Assembly: GCA_022376925.1 (NCBI GenBank)
Contig: JAIOJX010000005.1
Span: 92,291,001 to 92,355,000, forward strand
Reading direction: 5' to 3'
DNA from: Tragulus kanchil
Lineage: Eukaryota > Chordata > Mammalia > Artiodactyla > Tragulidae
DNA length: 64,000 nucleotides
Shown here: one piece after another, positions 36,000 to 47,913 of the stretch
Layout of the letters: each line of letters opens with the position of its first letter
Position numbering within the stretch: position 1 is the stretch's first letter
Translations under genes and position numbers: made by a program
The notes under the pieces: generated by a model
The model's input: the letters and a program-made list of their open reading frames with translations, nothing else
The model's database searches: none
Told to the model about the DNA's origin: nothing

Positions 36000-37285
36000 T
36001 TGTCCACTGTCTTTTAGGAGGTCTGTTGTTTTTCTTATTCTAAGATATTAACTCTGTTCCTTATGTTGTATAATATATCCTTACAGTTTATACATAATAG
36101 TTTGTACTTCTTAATCCCCTACCCCTATGTTTTCCCCCTTCCCTCTCTCCACTGGTAACCACTAGTTTGCTCTGCATATCCGTGGTTCGGCTTCTTTGTT
36201 TTATTCACAAGTTTGCTTTATTTTTAGATTGCACATATAAGTGATGTCATACACATTTTTTCTTTCTCCAACTTATTTCAGTTACCATAACACCTTCCAA
36301 GTCCATCCATGTTATTGGAAAGAGCAAAACATCAGTTTATTTTTATGGCTGAGTAGTATTCTTTTATGTGTATATATATTACATATACGCTACATCTTTA
36401 TCCATTCATCTGTTAATGGACACTTCAGTTGCTTCCGTATCCTGGCAGTTGTAAATACTGCTGCTATGAACACTGGGGTTCATTTATCTTTTTGAATGCT
36501 GTTTTTGGTTTGGGGAATATATACCAGGAATGGAACTTCTGGATCATTTGGGAGTTCTATTTTTAGTTTTTAAAGAAACCTCCATACTGTTTTCCACAAT
36601 GGCTGCACCAGTTTGCATTCCCAACTCCTGTGTATAAGAGCTCCCTTTTCCTGATATCCTCACCAACATTTGTTCTTTGATGTTAGCCATTCTGACAGAG
36701 GTAAGGTGATATCTCGTTGTGACCTCAATTATCATTTCACTGATGACTAACAATATTGAGCACTTTTTCATGTGTCTGTTGGCCACCTGCATATCCTCTT
36801 TGGGGAATATGTTTTGTTTAGGTCTTCCACCCATTTTTAAATTGGGTTGTTCTTTTTTTTTTTTTTTTTTGATGTTGAGTTGTATGATGTATTATGTATT
36901 TTAGATTTTAACTCCTTACCAGTTATATCATTTGCAAATATTTTCTCCCATTCAGTAGGTTGTCTTCATTCTGTTGATAGTTTCCTTTGCTGTGCTAGGT
37001 CCCATATGTTTATTTTTGCTTTTATTTCTTTTTGCCTTAGGAGACAGATCCAAAAAATATTGCTGCAATTAATGTCAAACAGTAATCTACCTATGTTTTC
37101 CTCTAGGAGTTTTATGGTTTCCAGTCTTACATTTAGATCTTTGCTCCATTTTAAATTTATTTCTCTATATGGTGTTATAAAATGTTCTAATTTCATCCTT
37201 TTATATACAGTTGTCCAGTTTTCCCAGCACCACTTAATAAAAAGACTGTCATAGATTAATTGACCAGAAGTGTGTGGGTTTATTT

Positions 37286-39517
37286 CTGGGCTCTCTATTC
37301 TGTTCCACTGACCTATGTGTCTGTTTTCAAGCCAATACTGTACTGTGTTGATTACTGCACCTTTGCAATATAGTTCAAAGCCAGCATCACTCCAGCTGTA
37401 TTTTTCAGTCTCAAGATTGTTTTGACTATTCAGGGTCTTTTCTGTTTCCATACAAATTTTTTAAATTATTTGTTCTAGTTCTGTGAAGAATGCTACTGGT
37501 AATTTGATAGGGATTGCATGGAATATATAGATTGATGTGGGTAGTATGGTTGTTTTAACAATATTAATTCTTTCAATTCAAGAACATTTCCATCTGTGTT
37601 GTCGTCAATTTCTTCAGTGTCTTAACAGTTTTCTGAGTACAGGTTTTTTACCTCCTTTGGTAAGTTTATTCCTTGGCATTTTATTCTCTATGATGCAGTG
37701 GTAGATGGGATTCTTTCCTTAATGAGATGATTGTTGAATAAAAATACAACAGATCTCTATATATTGATTTTGTATCTTGCAATTTTACTGAATTTATTGA
37801 TGATCTCATAGTTTTTTGGTAGTATCTTTAGGATTGTTTATGTACAATATCATGTCATCTGCAAACAGTTACAGTTTTACTTCTTTTCCAATTTCGATTC
37901 ATTTTATTTTTTTTTCTTGTCTCTTATAACTAGGACTTCCCATACTATGTTGAATAAAAGTGGCAACAGTGGGCATCGTTGTCTTGCTCCTAATCTTAAA
38001 GGAAATTTTTTCAGCTCTCCATCACTGAGTATGAAGTTAGCTGTGGGTTTGCCATATATGGCCTTTATTATGTTGCCCATTTTCTGGAAAATCTTTATCA
38101 TAAATGAATATTGAATTCTATCAAAAGCTTTTTCTGCATCTCTGATGTAATCAATTGATTTTCTTTTTTGATCAGTTTGTTTACATGATGTAGCATATTG
38201 ACTGATTTCCAGATATTGAGAAGTCCTTGCATCCTTGGGATAAACTCGAGCTGACCATAGTATATGATTCTTTTAATATTTTTATTGTTGGATTTGGTTT
38301 GCTAATATTATGTTAAGAATTTTTGCATCCAGGGCTTCCCTGGTAGTCCAGTGGGTAAAGAGTCTGCCTTGCAGTGCAGGGGTCACCAGTCTCCGGGAAT
38401 CCCCCCGGGGGGCTGGGCTCTCTATTCTGTTCCACTGACCTATGTGTCTGTTTTCAAGCCAATACTGTACTGTGTTGATTACTGCACCTTTGCAATATAG
38501 TTCAAAGCCAGCATCACTCCAGCTGTATTTTTCAGTCTCAAGATTGTTTTGACTATTCAGGGTCTTTTCTGTTTCCATACAAATTTTTTAAATTATTTGT
38601 TCTAGTTCTGTGAAGAATGCTACTGGTAATTTGATAGGGATTGCATGGAATATATAGATTGATGTGGGTAGTATGGTTGTTTTAACAATATTAATTCTTT
38701 CAATTCAAGAACATTTCCATCTGTGTTGTCGTCAATTTCTTCAGTGTCTTAACAGTTTTCTGAGTACAGGTTTTTTACCTCCTTTGGTAAGTTTATTCCT
38801 TGGCATTTTATTCTCTATGATGCAGTGGTAGATGGGATTCTTTCCTTAATGAGATGATTGTTGAATAAAAATACAACAGATCTCTATATATTGATTTTGT
38901 ATCTTGCAATTTTACTGAATTTATTGATGATCTCATAGTTTTTTGGTAGTATCTTTAGGATTGTTTATGTACAATATCATGTCATCTGCAAACAGTTACA
39001 GTTTTACTTCTTTTCCAATTTCGATTCATTTTATTTTTTTTTCTTGTCTCTTATAACTAGGACTTCCCATACTATGTTGAATAAAAGTGGCAACAGTGGG
39101 CATCGTTGTCTTGCTCCTAATCTTAAAGGAAATTTTTTCAGCTCTCCATCACTGAGTATGAAGTTAGCTGTGGGTTTGCCATATATGGCCTTTATTATGT
39201 TGCCCATTTTCTGGAAAATCTTTATCATAAATGAATATTGAATTCTATCAAAAGCTTTTTCTGCATCTCTGATGTAATCAATTGATTTTCTTTTTTGATC
39301 AGTTTGTTTACATGATGTAGCATATTGACTGATTTCCAGATATTGAGAAGTCCTTGCATCCTTGGGATAAACTCGAGCTGACCATAGTATATGATTCTTT
39401 TAATATTTTTATTGTTGGATTTGGTTTGCTAATATTATGTTAAGAATTTTTGCATCCAGGGCTTCCCTGGTAGTCCAGTGGGTAAAGAGTCTGCCTTGCA
39501 GTGCAGGGGTCACCAGT
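37286..39517. repeat. Tandem duplication 12 (unit about 1.1 kb) with GC-only filler
   Basis: Copies 37286-38390 and 38413-39517 are separated by 22 bases of almost pure C/G sequence (38391-38412) unlike anything nearby. The joint cuts through a SINE: copy 1 stops in its B-box region and copy 2 carries the whole element. Confidence 0.95.
38332..38390 (+). mobile_element. CHR-derived SINE, cut by duplication joint
   Basis: First 59 bases of the SINE that is complete at 39459-39734. It ends abruptly at the filler of duplication 12. Confidence 0.9.
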
Positions 39518-39734
39518 TCGATCCCTGGCCCGGGAAGATCCCACGTGCCGTGGAGTGGCTGGACCAGTGTGTCCAGTTACAAGCGGCACTCCGGGGAGCA
39601 CGTGCCCAGAGCCAGTGCTCTGTAGGGAGAGAGGCCACTGCAATGGGAGGCCCAAACAGGCCAAAGAATAAAAATGCATGAAAGTAAATAACCAAAAGTC
39701 AATAAAAGAGGCCACACACACACACACACACACA
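39459..39734 (+). mobile_element. CHR-derived SINE, short form with CA-repeat tail
   Basis: Head 'gggcttccctggtagtcc', B box 'agttcgatccc', body with 'aatgggaggcccaaacagg' and a tail ending in a CA dinucleotide repeat. A perfect 15-base target-site duplication 'aagaatttttgcatc' flanks it at 39442-39456 and 39735-39749, which proves insertion into the L1. Confidence 0.95.
39714..39734. repeat. (CA)n microsatellite
   Basis: About ten CA units form the 3' end of the SINE, in place of a simple poly-A tail. Confidence 0.9.
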
Positions 39735-40790
39735 AAGAATTTTTGCATCTGTGTTTATCATCAGCATTAGCCTGTAATTTTTTTGAGATATTTTTGTCTG
39801 TTGTGATATCAGGGTGATGGTGGACTCATAGAATGAGTTTGGAACTGTTCCACCCTTGGCAATTTTGGGGATAGCTTGAGAAGTATAGGTATTAACTCTT
39901 CTCTAAATGTTTGATAGAATTTACCTATGAAGGCATCCAGTCCTAGAATGTTGTTTGTTGGGAGTTTGTAAATTACTGATTCAGTTTCATTACTGATTAT
40001 TGCTCTGTTTATATTTTCTGTGTCTTCTGGTTCAGTCTAGAGAGATTGTATATTTCTAACAATTTGTCCATTTTTCCTATGTTACCTATTTTATTGGCAT
40101 ACAGTATTTATAGTAGTCTCTTACAATTTTTGTATTTTATGGTATCAGTTGTACCTTCTTTTTCATTTCTGATTTTATTAATTTAGGCCCTCTCCATCTT
40201 TTTTCTGGATGAATCTTATTAAAGTTTTATCAGTTTTACCTTTTCAAGGAGTCAGCTTTCAGTTTCATTGATCTTTTTATTATTGTTTAGCCTCTGTTTT
40301 GTTTCTAGCTTTGAGCTTTATGATTTCTCTCCTTCTACTAACTTTGAGTTGTTTGTTGTCCTTTCTGTAGTTACTGTTAGATATAAGTTTTGGGTATTTG
40401 AGACTTTTCTGTTTTCCTGAGGTAAACTTGTATTGCTATATACTTCCCTCACAGAACTGCTTTTTCTGTGTCCCAAAGGTTTTGAATCATTCTATTTGCA
40501 TTTTTATTTGCCTTTAGGCATTTTTTATTTCTTTTTGATTTCTTCAGTTATCCATTGGCTGTGGAGTAACACATTGTTTAGCCTCCATGTGTTTGTGGGT
40601 TTTTTGCAGGTTTTTTTGCCCATGTAGTTGCTCCTAAACTCACTGGGTTGTGGTTGAAAAAGATGTTTGATATTATTTTAGTTTTCTTAAATTTACTGCG
40701 GCTTGCCTAGCATGTGATTTGTCTTGGAGAATGTTCCATGTACACTTGAAAAGAAAGTGTATCCTGCTGCTTTTGAATGGAATGCTCTAT

Positions 40791-40905
40791 ATGCTTGTGA
40801 GCTTAGTTGTGTCCAATTCATTGTGACCCCACGGACTGTAGCCCACCAGGATTCTCTGTCCTTGGGATTTTCCAGGCAAGAATCCTGGAGTGGGTTGCCA
40901 TATAG
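40791..40905 (-). mobile_element. Bov-tA/BovA SINE, reverse strand, truncated
   Basis: 'tagttgtgtccaattcattg', 'gggattttccaggcaagaat' and 'cctggagtgggttgcc' are antisense BovA landmarks. Flanked by 'aatgctctat' at 40781-40790 and 40906-40915, a 10-base target-site duplication, so the short length reflects 5' truncation at insertion. Confidence 0.9.
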
Positions 40906-40915
40906 AATGCTCTAT

Positions 40916-41247
40916 TTTTTTTTTTTTAAAGATTATTTATTTATTTATTTTGGGCGGGGGTCGTGTTGGGGAGGGAGGGGAGCGGGCGGGCCATTTCTAT
41001 TGGTCTTTCATTTCTCTATTTTCATTCGTCTTTGTTTTTTGGCTCCTGTGGGCCTCCCATCGCGGTGGCGTCTGTCGTTGTAGAGCACCGGCTCTGGGTG
41101 CATGCGCTCCAGAGCTCCGGCTCGGTAATTGGACACATCAGTCCAGCCACTCCGCAGCACGTGGGATCCTCCCAGGCCAGGGATCGAACCGGCGCCCCTT
41201 GCACTGCAAGGCGGTGTCCTTACCAACTGGACCACCAGGGGAAGCCC
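40916..41247 (-). mobile_element. CHR-derived SINE, long form, reverse strand
   Basis: Poly-T then 'atttatttatttattttggg', a G-rich module that complements the C-rich 3' module of the long form, then body and head ending 'accaccaggggaagccc'. It landed immediately beside the Bov-tA target-site duplication. Nearly identical to the copies at 1971 and 56531. Confidence 0.92.
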
Positions 41248-41394
41248 TTGCAATTAAGTCAATCTGGTGTAATATGTTATTTAAGGCCAGGGTTTCCTTA
41301 TGAATCTTCTGTCTGGAAGATCTCTTCATTTATGTTAGTTGGATATTAAAGTCTCCTACTGTTATTGTGTTACTGTCAATTTCTCTTTTTATGT

Positions 41395-42540
41395 TTTTTA
41401 ATACTGGCATATATAATATATATTATTATATAACTTGATATATATATTATATATGGTGTTATATACTATATATGATGCAACTGTATATTATATAAAATAT
41501 GTATATAATAATCATATATTTTTATGATTAGATATTCAAGTATACATATTGTATACATAATATATATATTATATATGTATATCATATATATGTGATATAA
41601 TATACATAACATGTAATATATGGTTATATTACATATATATGATATACACATGTATTGCATATATATCATGTGATATATATAATATATATAATATATAATT
41701 ATGCTATATATGATATATACCATAGTATAATATATATGTGATATATAATAATATATAATGTAGATATTATATATAATAATTACATATAATCACAGTATAT
41801 AATTATATACTGTATACTTTATATTATATAATTATAATTATGTAATATATACAATTATATATTATAAAATTATTAGTTATATATTATATATTGTGTTATA
41901 TACTATATATGATGCAACTATATAATATATAAAATATGTATATAATAATCATATATTTTTATGATTAGATATTCAAGTATACATATTGTATACATAATAT
42001 ATATATTATATATGTATATCATATATATGTGATATAATATACATAACATGTAATATATGGTTATATTACATATATATGATATACACATGTATTGCATATA
42101 TATCATGTGATATATATAATATATATAATATATAATTATGCTATATATGATATATACCATAGTATAATATATATGTGATATATAATAATATATAATGTAG
42201 ATATTATATATAATAATTACATATAATCACAGTATATAATTATATACTGTATACTTTATATTATATAATTATAATTATGTAATATATACAATTATATATT
42301 ATAAAATTATTAGTTATATATTACATATTTAATTATGGTATAGTTATACAAAATTATATATGATTACAGTATGATTTTAATTGTATTATATAATATATAA
42401 TATTATGATATTTATATTATAATATAATAAGAAAGTTTAACAATTGTATATTTGCACTCAACACATTGAATTTAGTATAATTATTTATATTATATATAAT
42501 GATATATATCTAAATTATAATTATTACATACCATATATAT
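41395..42540. repeat. AT-rich low-complexity tract with a 437-base tandem repeat
   Basis: About 1.1 kb made almost only of A and T in TATA/ATAT words with scattered C and G. Within it about 41458-41894 and 41895-42331 are near-identical copies. It interrupts antisense L1 ORF2: L1 sequence stops at 'tactggcatatataat' and resumes at 'cctcctatgttgagtg'. The minus-strand frames of Tyr/Ile/Met are a product of the composition. Confidence 0.9.
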
Positions 42541-43149
42541 CCTCCTATGTTGAGTGTAAATATATGTGTACAATTGTTATATTCTCTTCTTGGGCTGATC
42601 GCTTGGTCATTATGTGGCATCCTTGTTTCTTGTAATAGCTTTATTTTAAAGTCTATTTTGTCTTATATATATGTGTATTGTCACTCTTTCTTTTGATTTC
42701 CATTTGCATAAAATATCTTTCTCCATCCCCTCACTTTCAGTTTGTGTGTTTCTGTAGATCTGAAGTGAGTCTCTTGTAGGCAGCATATGTATAAGTCTTG
42801 ATTTTTTTAGTTCATTCAGCCATTCTGTCTTTTGACTTAGTCAATTTACATTTAAGGTAATTACAACTATGTTTGTTCTTATTTTGTTACTTGCTTAGGA
42901 GCTATTTTATAGATCCTTTCTTCCCACTTTTTTCTTTTATTTTCTTATGATTTCCTGACTATTTTAGTATTATATTTGGATTCTTTTTTCTTCTTGTGTG
43001 TATATACCTACTATAGATTTTTGGTTTGTGGTTATCATCAGGTTTTTATATGTACAAGTTTTTTCAGTTTTATTTTCAGTCGCTGATCTGTTATTTTCAA
43101 ATACTTTTAAAAATCCCTGCATCTGTGCTCTCCTTCCCTCATTACTGCC

Positions 43150-43330
43150 ACTAGAAACAACAAAAATTACAAAATGAAAAGCTCATTGGAAAAGGCAGAC
43201 ATACAGTGAAGGTAGGAAATTATCCACACCAAAAGTTAGTAGGAAGGTTAAAAGACCAAAGCACTAAAATCATCTACATCCTAAATAAGCAGTTAAGGGA
43301 TACACAAAACAATTTGGAGGTCTTTTTTTG
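43150..43330 (+). mobile_element. L1-like fragment in forward orientation
   Basis: 'ggaaaaggcagacatacagt', 'gaaggtaggaaattatccac' and 'aagcagttaagggatacaca' resemble the L1 segment before ORF2, in sense orientation, directly after antisense L1. This would suit a 5' inversion formed during insertion. The call is tentative. Confidence 0.4.
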
Positions 43331-43767
43331 GAAATAACTTCTAAATATTACTGCATTTTTCCAGTTTTATTGATATGTAATTGACATATAACACTGAGTA
43401 AGTTTAAGTTGTACAGCATAATGGTTTAGCTTTTATATATTGTTTAATGATTACTGCAATATGTTTGTGTGGCATCCATCATGTTTATGTAGATACAATA
43501 AAACAAAAAAGCAGAAAAAGAAAAAAAAATATTTTCTGTGAAGAGACCTTTTAGAATTTATACTCTTTCAACAACTTTCCCATATGTCATATAGCAGTGT
43601 TAACCAAACTGTGTACATGAAAGTCCTTACATTGCTAGTACTTATTTATCTTATAACTGAAAGTTTGTATCTTTTAATCATATTCCTCCAAACTCTTCTC
43701 CCTTACCCCCAACCTCTGACAATTATTAGTCTCTTACTCTATGAGTTTTTTAAAAAATTAGACTGTA

Positions 43768-44010
43768 GGGGGCTTCCCTGGCGGTCCAGTGGGTGAAGAG
43801 TCCGCCTTGCAGTGCAAGGGGCACCAGTTCCATCTCTGACCCGGGAGGATCACACTGACACTCCATGGAACGACTGGGCCATTGTGTCCATTTGCGAGCC
43901 AGCACTCTGGAGCAAGAGAGGCTACTGCAATGGGAGGCCCACACAGGCCAAAGAATAAAAAATGAATGAAAATAAATTTAAAAAATCAAATAGGCCAAAA
44001 TTTAAAAAAA
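43768..44010 (+). mobile_element. CHR-derived SINE, short form
   Basis: Head 'gggcttccctggcggtcc', body 'caatgggaggcccacacagg', A-rich tail. Flanked by a 16-base target-site duplication with one mismatch: 'aaaaaattagactgta' at 43752-43767 and 'aaaaaattacactgta' at 44011-44026. About 40 bases of the body near 43905 are missing compared with other copies. Confidence 0.93.
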
Positions 44011-44101
44011 AAAAAATTACACTGTAAATGTGAGAACTTACTCCATGTTTTTTTCTTTTTTGCATTTTTTTTCAACTTCATACCCACGAGCTCTTTTGTT
44101 A

Positions 44102-44334
44102 TTTTTTTTTCATTCATCTTTATTCTTTTGGCATGTGTGGGCCTCCCATTGCAGTGGCCTCTCTTGTTGCAGAGCACTGGCTCTGGGCGCATGTGCTCCA
44201 GAGCACTGGCTCTTAACTGGACACACCCATCCAGCTGCTCCACTTCACGTGGGATCCTCAGGGGCCAAGGATCAAACCGGTGCCCCTTGCACTGCAAGGT
44301 GGACTGTTTACCCACTAGACCACCAGGGGGGCCC
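44102..44334 (-). mobile_element. CHR-derived SINE, short form, reverse strand
   Basis: Poly-T, body complement 'gggcctcccattgcagtgg', B-box complement 'ggatcaaaccgg' and head complement 'gaccaccaggggggccc'. It lies 90 bases from the oppositely oriented SINE at 43768, so the two form an inverted pair that could fold as a hairpin in RNA. Confidence 0.92.
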
Positions 44335-46202
44335 TCCATATGTTTTTATTTGACTTATTTCACTTAGTATAAAGCCCTCAAGATCAATCCATGTTTTTAC
44401 AAATTACATAATTTTCTCATTTTTATGACTGAATAATATTCTGTTGCATATATTTAGCACAACTTCTTAATCCATTTATCCACTGATGGACCCTTAGGTT
44501 GCTTTCATACTTTGGCTGTTGCAAATAATATTGCTGCTATGAACACGGGGGTGTAGGTACTTTTTCAAGTTAGTCTCTTTGTTTTCTTTGGATATGTTTC
44601 CAGAAGTAGAATTTTTGGATCATATGGTAGTTTTATTTGTAGTATTTTGGGAATTCTCCATATTGTTTGCACAGTGGCTATGCTAGTTTATAGTCCTACC
44701 AAGAAGGCACAAGGATTCCCATCTGTCCACCTTCTTGCCACATTTTTTTCTCTTGCATTTTTCATGATGGCTATTTTAATAGTGATGAGGTGATACCTCA
44801 TTGTGGTTTTGATTCACATTTCCCTATTGACTAGTGATGTTAAGCATCCCTCCATGTATTTGTTGGTCATTTCTGTATCTTCTTTGGAAAAAATGTGTAT
44901 GTTTTTGCTCTATTTTAAGTGATTTAGTTTTTTGTGGGTTTTTTTGCTGTTATATGAGTTCGTTATATATTTTATATATTAACTCATTATCAGATATATG
45001 GATTACAAATACTTTTTCTCATTCCTAGGTGGTATTTTCACTTAGTTGATTGTTTCCTTTGCTTTGTGAAAGTATCTTAGTTTCATGTAATGTCACTTTT
45101 TAATTTTGCTTTTGTTGCTTAGGCTCTAGGAATCATACCAAAAAGTCATTGCTTCCTGTGTTTTCTTCTGGTAGTTTTACAGTGGTAGTTTCAAGTCTTA
45201 CATGTAAGTCCTAATCCATTCCGAGTTAATATTTGTAAGTGGTGTAAGACAGGGTCTAGTTATATTCTTTTACATATGTCCAATTTACTGAATTCATTGA
45301 TTAAGCCTAACAGTTTCTTGGTGAGGTCTTTAGGATATTCTGCATACAAAAGTCATGCACCTGCAGAGAGAAACAGTACTACTTAGTTTTCCAGTTTTGA
45401 GGACTTTTATTTCTTTTTCTTGCCTGATATTCTGGCTAGAATTTCTAGTACTATATTGAATGGAATGGTGAAGATGGGCACCCTTGTCTTGTTTATAACC
45501 TTAGAGGAAAAGCTTTTAATCTTTCTCTACTGAGTATGATACATTAGCTCACATGTGGGCTTTATTACATTGAGATACATTTCTTTCATACCAATTTAAG
45601 AGTTTTTATCATGAAAAGATGTTGATTTTGTCAAATGCTTTTTCTGCATCTATTGAGATGATCATAGTTTTTTCCCTTTCATTAATGTGATGTATTATAT
45701 AGATCAATGTGTGTGTTTTGAGTCATCCTTGCATCCAGGGATAAATTCCACTTGACCATTGTGAATGATAGTTTCAGTGTGCTGTTGAATTTGATTTCCT
45801 TGTATGTTATTGAGCATCTTTGCATCTATATTGATCAGCACCTGTATCAGTGAGTAGTTTTCTGAGAGTGACATTTTCTGTTTTGGTATCAGGTAACACT
45901 GGCCTTGTGAGATGGGTTTGGCCATGTTCCCTCTTCTTTAATATTTTGGAATTGTTTCAAAAGGATTAGTATTAGTTCTTTAAGTGTTTGGTAGAGTTTC
46001 CCTGTGAAGCCACTAGGCCCTAGACTTTTGTTTGGGACAGCAGCAGGAAAAGGATTTTTGACTACCAATTAAGTTTCATTACTAGTGATCTGTTCAGATT
46101 TTATATTTCTTTCTTATTCAAATATTTTCTTTCTAGGAATTTATTCTAGGTTGTCCATTATATTGGCATATAATTATTTCTAGTATTCTTTTATGATTGT
46201 GT

Positions 46203-46391
46203 GGGCTTCCCTGGTGGTTTCAACATTAAACAATCTGCCTGCAATGTAGGAGATGCAGGTGGGTCAGGATGATCCCCTGGAGTAGGAAATGGCAGTCTAC
46301 TCCAGTATTCTTACGTAGAGAATTCCATGGACAAAGGAGCCTGACAGGCTACAGTCCATGGGTCACAGAGATTGGACACTTCTAAGCAACT
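46203..46391 (+). mobile_element. Bov-tA SINE
   Basis: Head 'gggcttccctggtggtttca', 'gatcccctggagtaggaaat', 'ctactccagtattcttacgt' and 'caggctacagtccatgggtc'. A probable imperfect target-site duplication is 'ttcttttatgatt' before it and 'ttcttatgatt' after it. Confidence 0.88.
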
Positions 46392-46541
46392 CTTTTTTTT
46401 TTTTCTTATGATTATTTATATTTCTTTGATATAAATTGTAAGTTCTCTTTCATTTCTAATTTTATTTACTTGGGCCCTCTCTTCCTTGTGAGTCTGGGTA
46501 AAGATTTGTCTATTTTGTGTATCTTTTAAAAACCAGTTCTG

Positions 46542-46810
46542 GGGCTTCCCTGGTGGTCCAGTGGGTAAAAAGTCTGCCTTGCAATGCAAGGGACCCTGGT
46601 TCAATCCCTGGCCCCGGAGAATCCCACATGCTGTGGAGCAGCTGGACCAGTGTGTCCAATTTTGAGCCAGCACTCTGGAGCACCATGTGCCCAGAGTTAG
46701 TGCTCTGCAATGAGAGGCCACTGCCATGGGAGGCCCACACAGGCCAAAGAATAAAGATGGATGAAAATAAATAAATTTAAAAAGACAATAAAAGAAGCCA
46801 AAACTAAAAA
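46542..46810 (+). mobile_element. CHR-derived SINE, short form
   Basis: Head 'gggcttccctggtggtcc', B box 'ggttcaatccc', body 'catgggaggcccacacagg' and tail 'gatgaaaataaataaattt'. It interrupts antisense L1 ORF2 between 'aaaaaccagttct' and 'tagtttcgagttttt'. Confidence 0.92.
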
Positions 46811-47305
46811 ACAACAAAAAAGATCTTAGTTTCGAGTTTTTCCATGTGTTTTAGTGATTTCTGCCCGTATATTTATTAGTTCCTTCCTTTTACTAATACT
46901 TAGTTTTGTTCGTTCTTTTTCTGATTCCTTTAGATGTAAAATTACATAGTTTGACATTTTTCTTTATTTTTATGTTTGGCCTATATCCCTCACTATGACT
47001 TCCCTCTTAGAGCTGCTTTTCCTGTGTCCTTTCGATTTTGGAGATTTGTTTCTATTTTCATTCATGTCAAGGTAGTTTTTTAATTCTTCCTTTGATTTTG
47101 TTTACTGACTCATTTATTTTTTAGTTGCTTGTTTTATTTAGTCTCTATAATATTTGTGGGTTTTTTTCCAGTTTTTATCTGGTAATTAATTTTAAGTTTC
47201 ATCACTGTTGGTGAAAAAGATGCTTGATATCATCTCAATCTCAAGTTTTTGAGACTTGTGGCCTCGATTTTATTGGAATATTTTAGTATTCTTTTATGAT
47301 TGTGT

Positions 47306-47494
47306 GGGCTTCCCTGGTGGTTTCAACATTAAACAATCTGCCTGCAATGTAGGAGATGCAGGTGGGTCAGGATGATCCCCTGGAGTAGGAAATGGCAGTC
47401 TACTCCAGTATTCTTACGTAGAGAATTCCATGGACAAAGGAGCCTGACAGGCTACAGTCCATGGGTCACAGAGATTGGACACTTCTAAGCAACT
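47306..47494 (+). mobile_element. Bov-tA SINE (second copy)
   Basis: Duplicate of 46203-46391 within tandem duplication 14. Confidence 0.88.
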
Positions 47495-47644
47495 CTTTTT
47501 TTTTTTTCTTATGATTATTTATATTTCTTTGATATAAATTGTAAGTTCTCTTTCATTTCTAATTTTATTTACTTGGGCCCTCTCTTCCTTGTGAGTCTGG
47601 GTAAAGATTTGTCTATTTTGTGTATCTTTTAAAAACCAGTTCTG

Positions 47645-47913
47645 GGGCTTCCCTGGTGGTCCAGTGGGTAAAAAGTCTGCCTTGCAATGCAAGGGACCCT
47701 GGTTCAATCCCTGGCCCCGGAGAATCCCACATGCTGTGGAGCAGCTGGACCAGTGTGTCCAATTTTGAGCCAGCACTCTGGAGCACCATGTGCCCAGAGT
47801 TAGTGCTCTGCAATGAGAGGCCACTGCCATGGGAGGCCCACACAGGCCAAAGAATAAAGATGGATGAAAATAAATAAATTTAAAAAGACAATAAAAGAAG
47901 CCAAAACTAAAAA
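47645..47913 (+). mobile_element. CHR-derived SINE, short form (second copy)
   Basis: Duplicate of 46542-46810 within tandem duplication 14. Confidence 0.92.

Larger units (their letters stand above)
36000..43140 (-). mobile_element. Old L1 LINE, 3' UTR through ORF2, reverse strand
   Basis: Reverse-strand L1 with its 3' UTR on the left ('gtccatccatgttattggaa', 'tggctgagtagtattctttt'), then antisense ORF2. Translated fragments on the minus strand carry L1 reverse transcriptase and C-terminal signatures, for example [20 protein letters not shown] at 37904-38101 and the FELYCKGAVINTVQYW stretch at 36966-37451. Many stops and frameshifts are present. Two CHR-derived SINEs, a Bov-tA, an AT-rich expansion and tandem duplication 12 interrupt it. 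Confidence 0.85.

Noticed and set aside
40963..41349. 128-codon frame with several similar relatives at 44030, 56583 and 57701
   Set aside because: All lie on the antisense side of CHR-derived SINEs; the similarity is the SINE, not a protein family.
41466..42160. Long minus-strand frames rich in Tyr, Ile and Met
   Set aside because: They come from the TATA-type composition of the AT-rich tract, which rarely makes stops in some frames.
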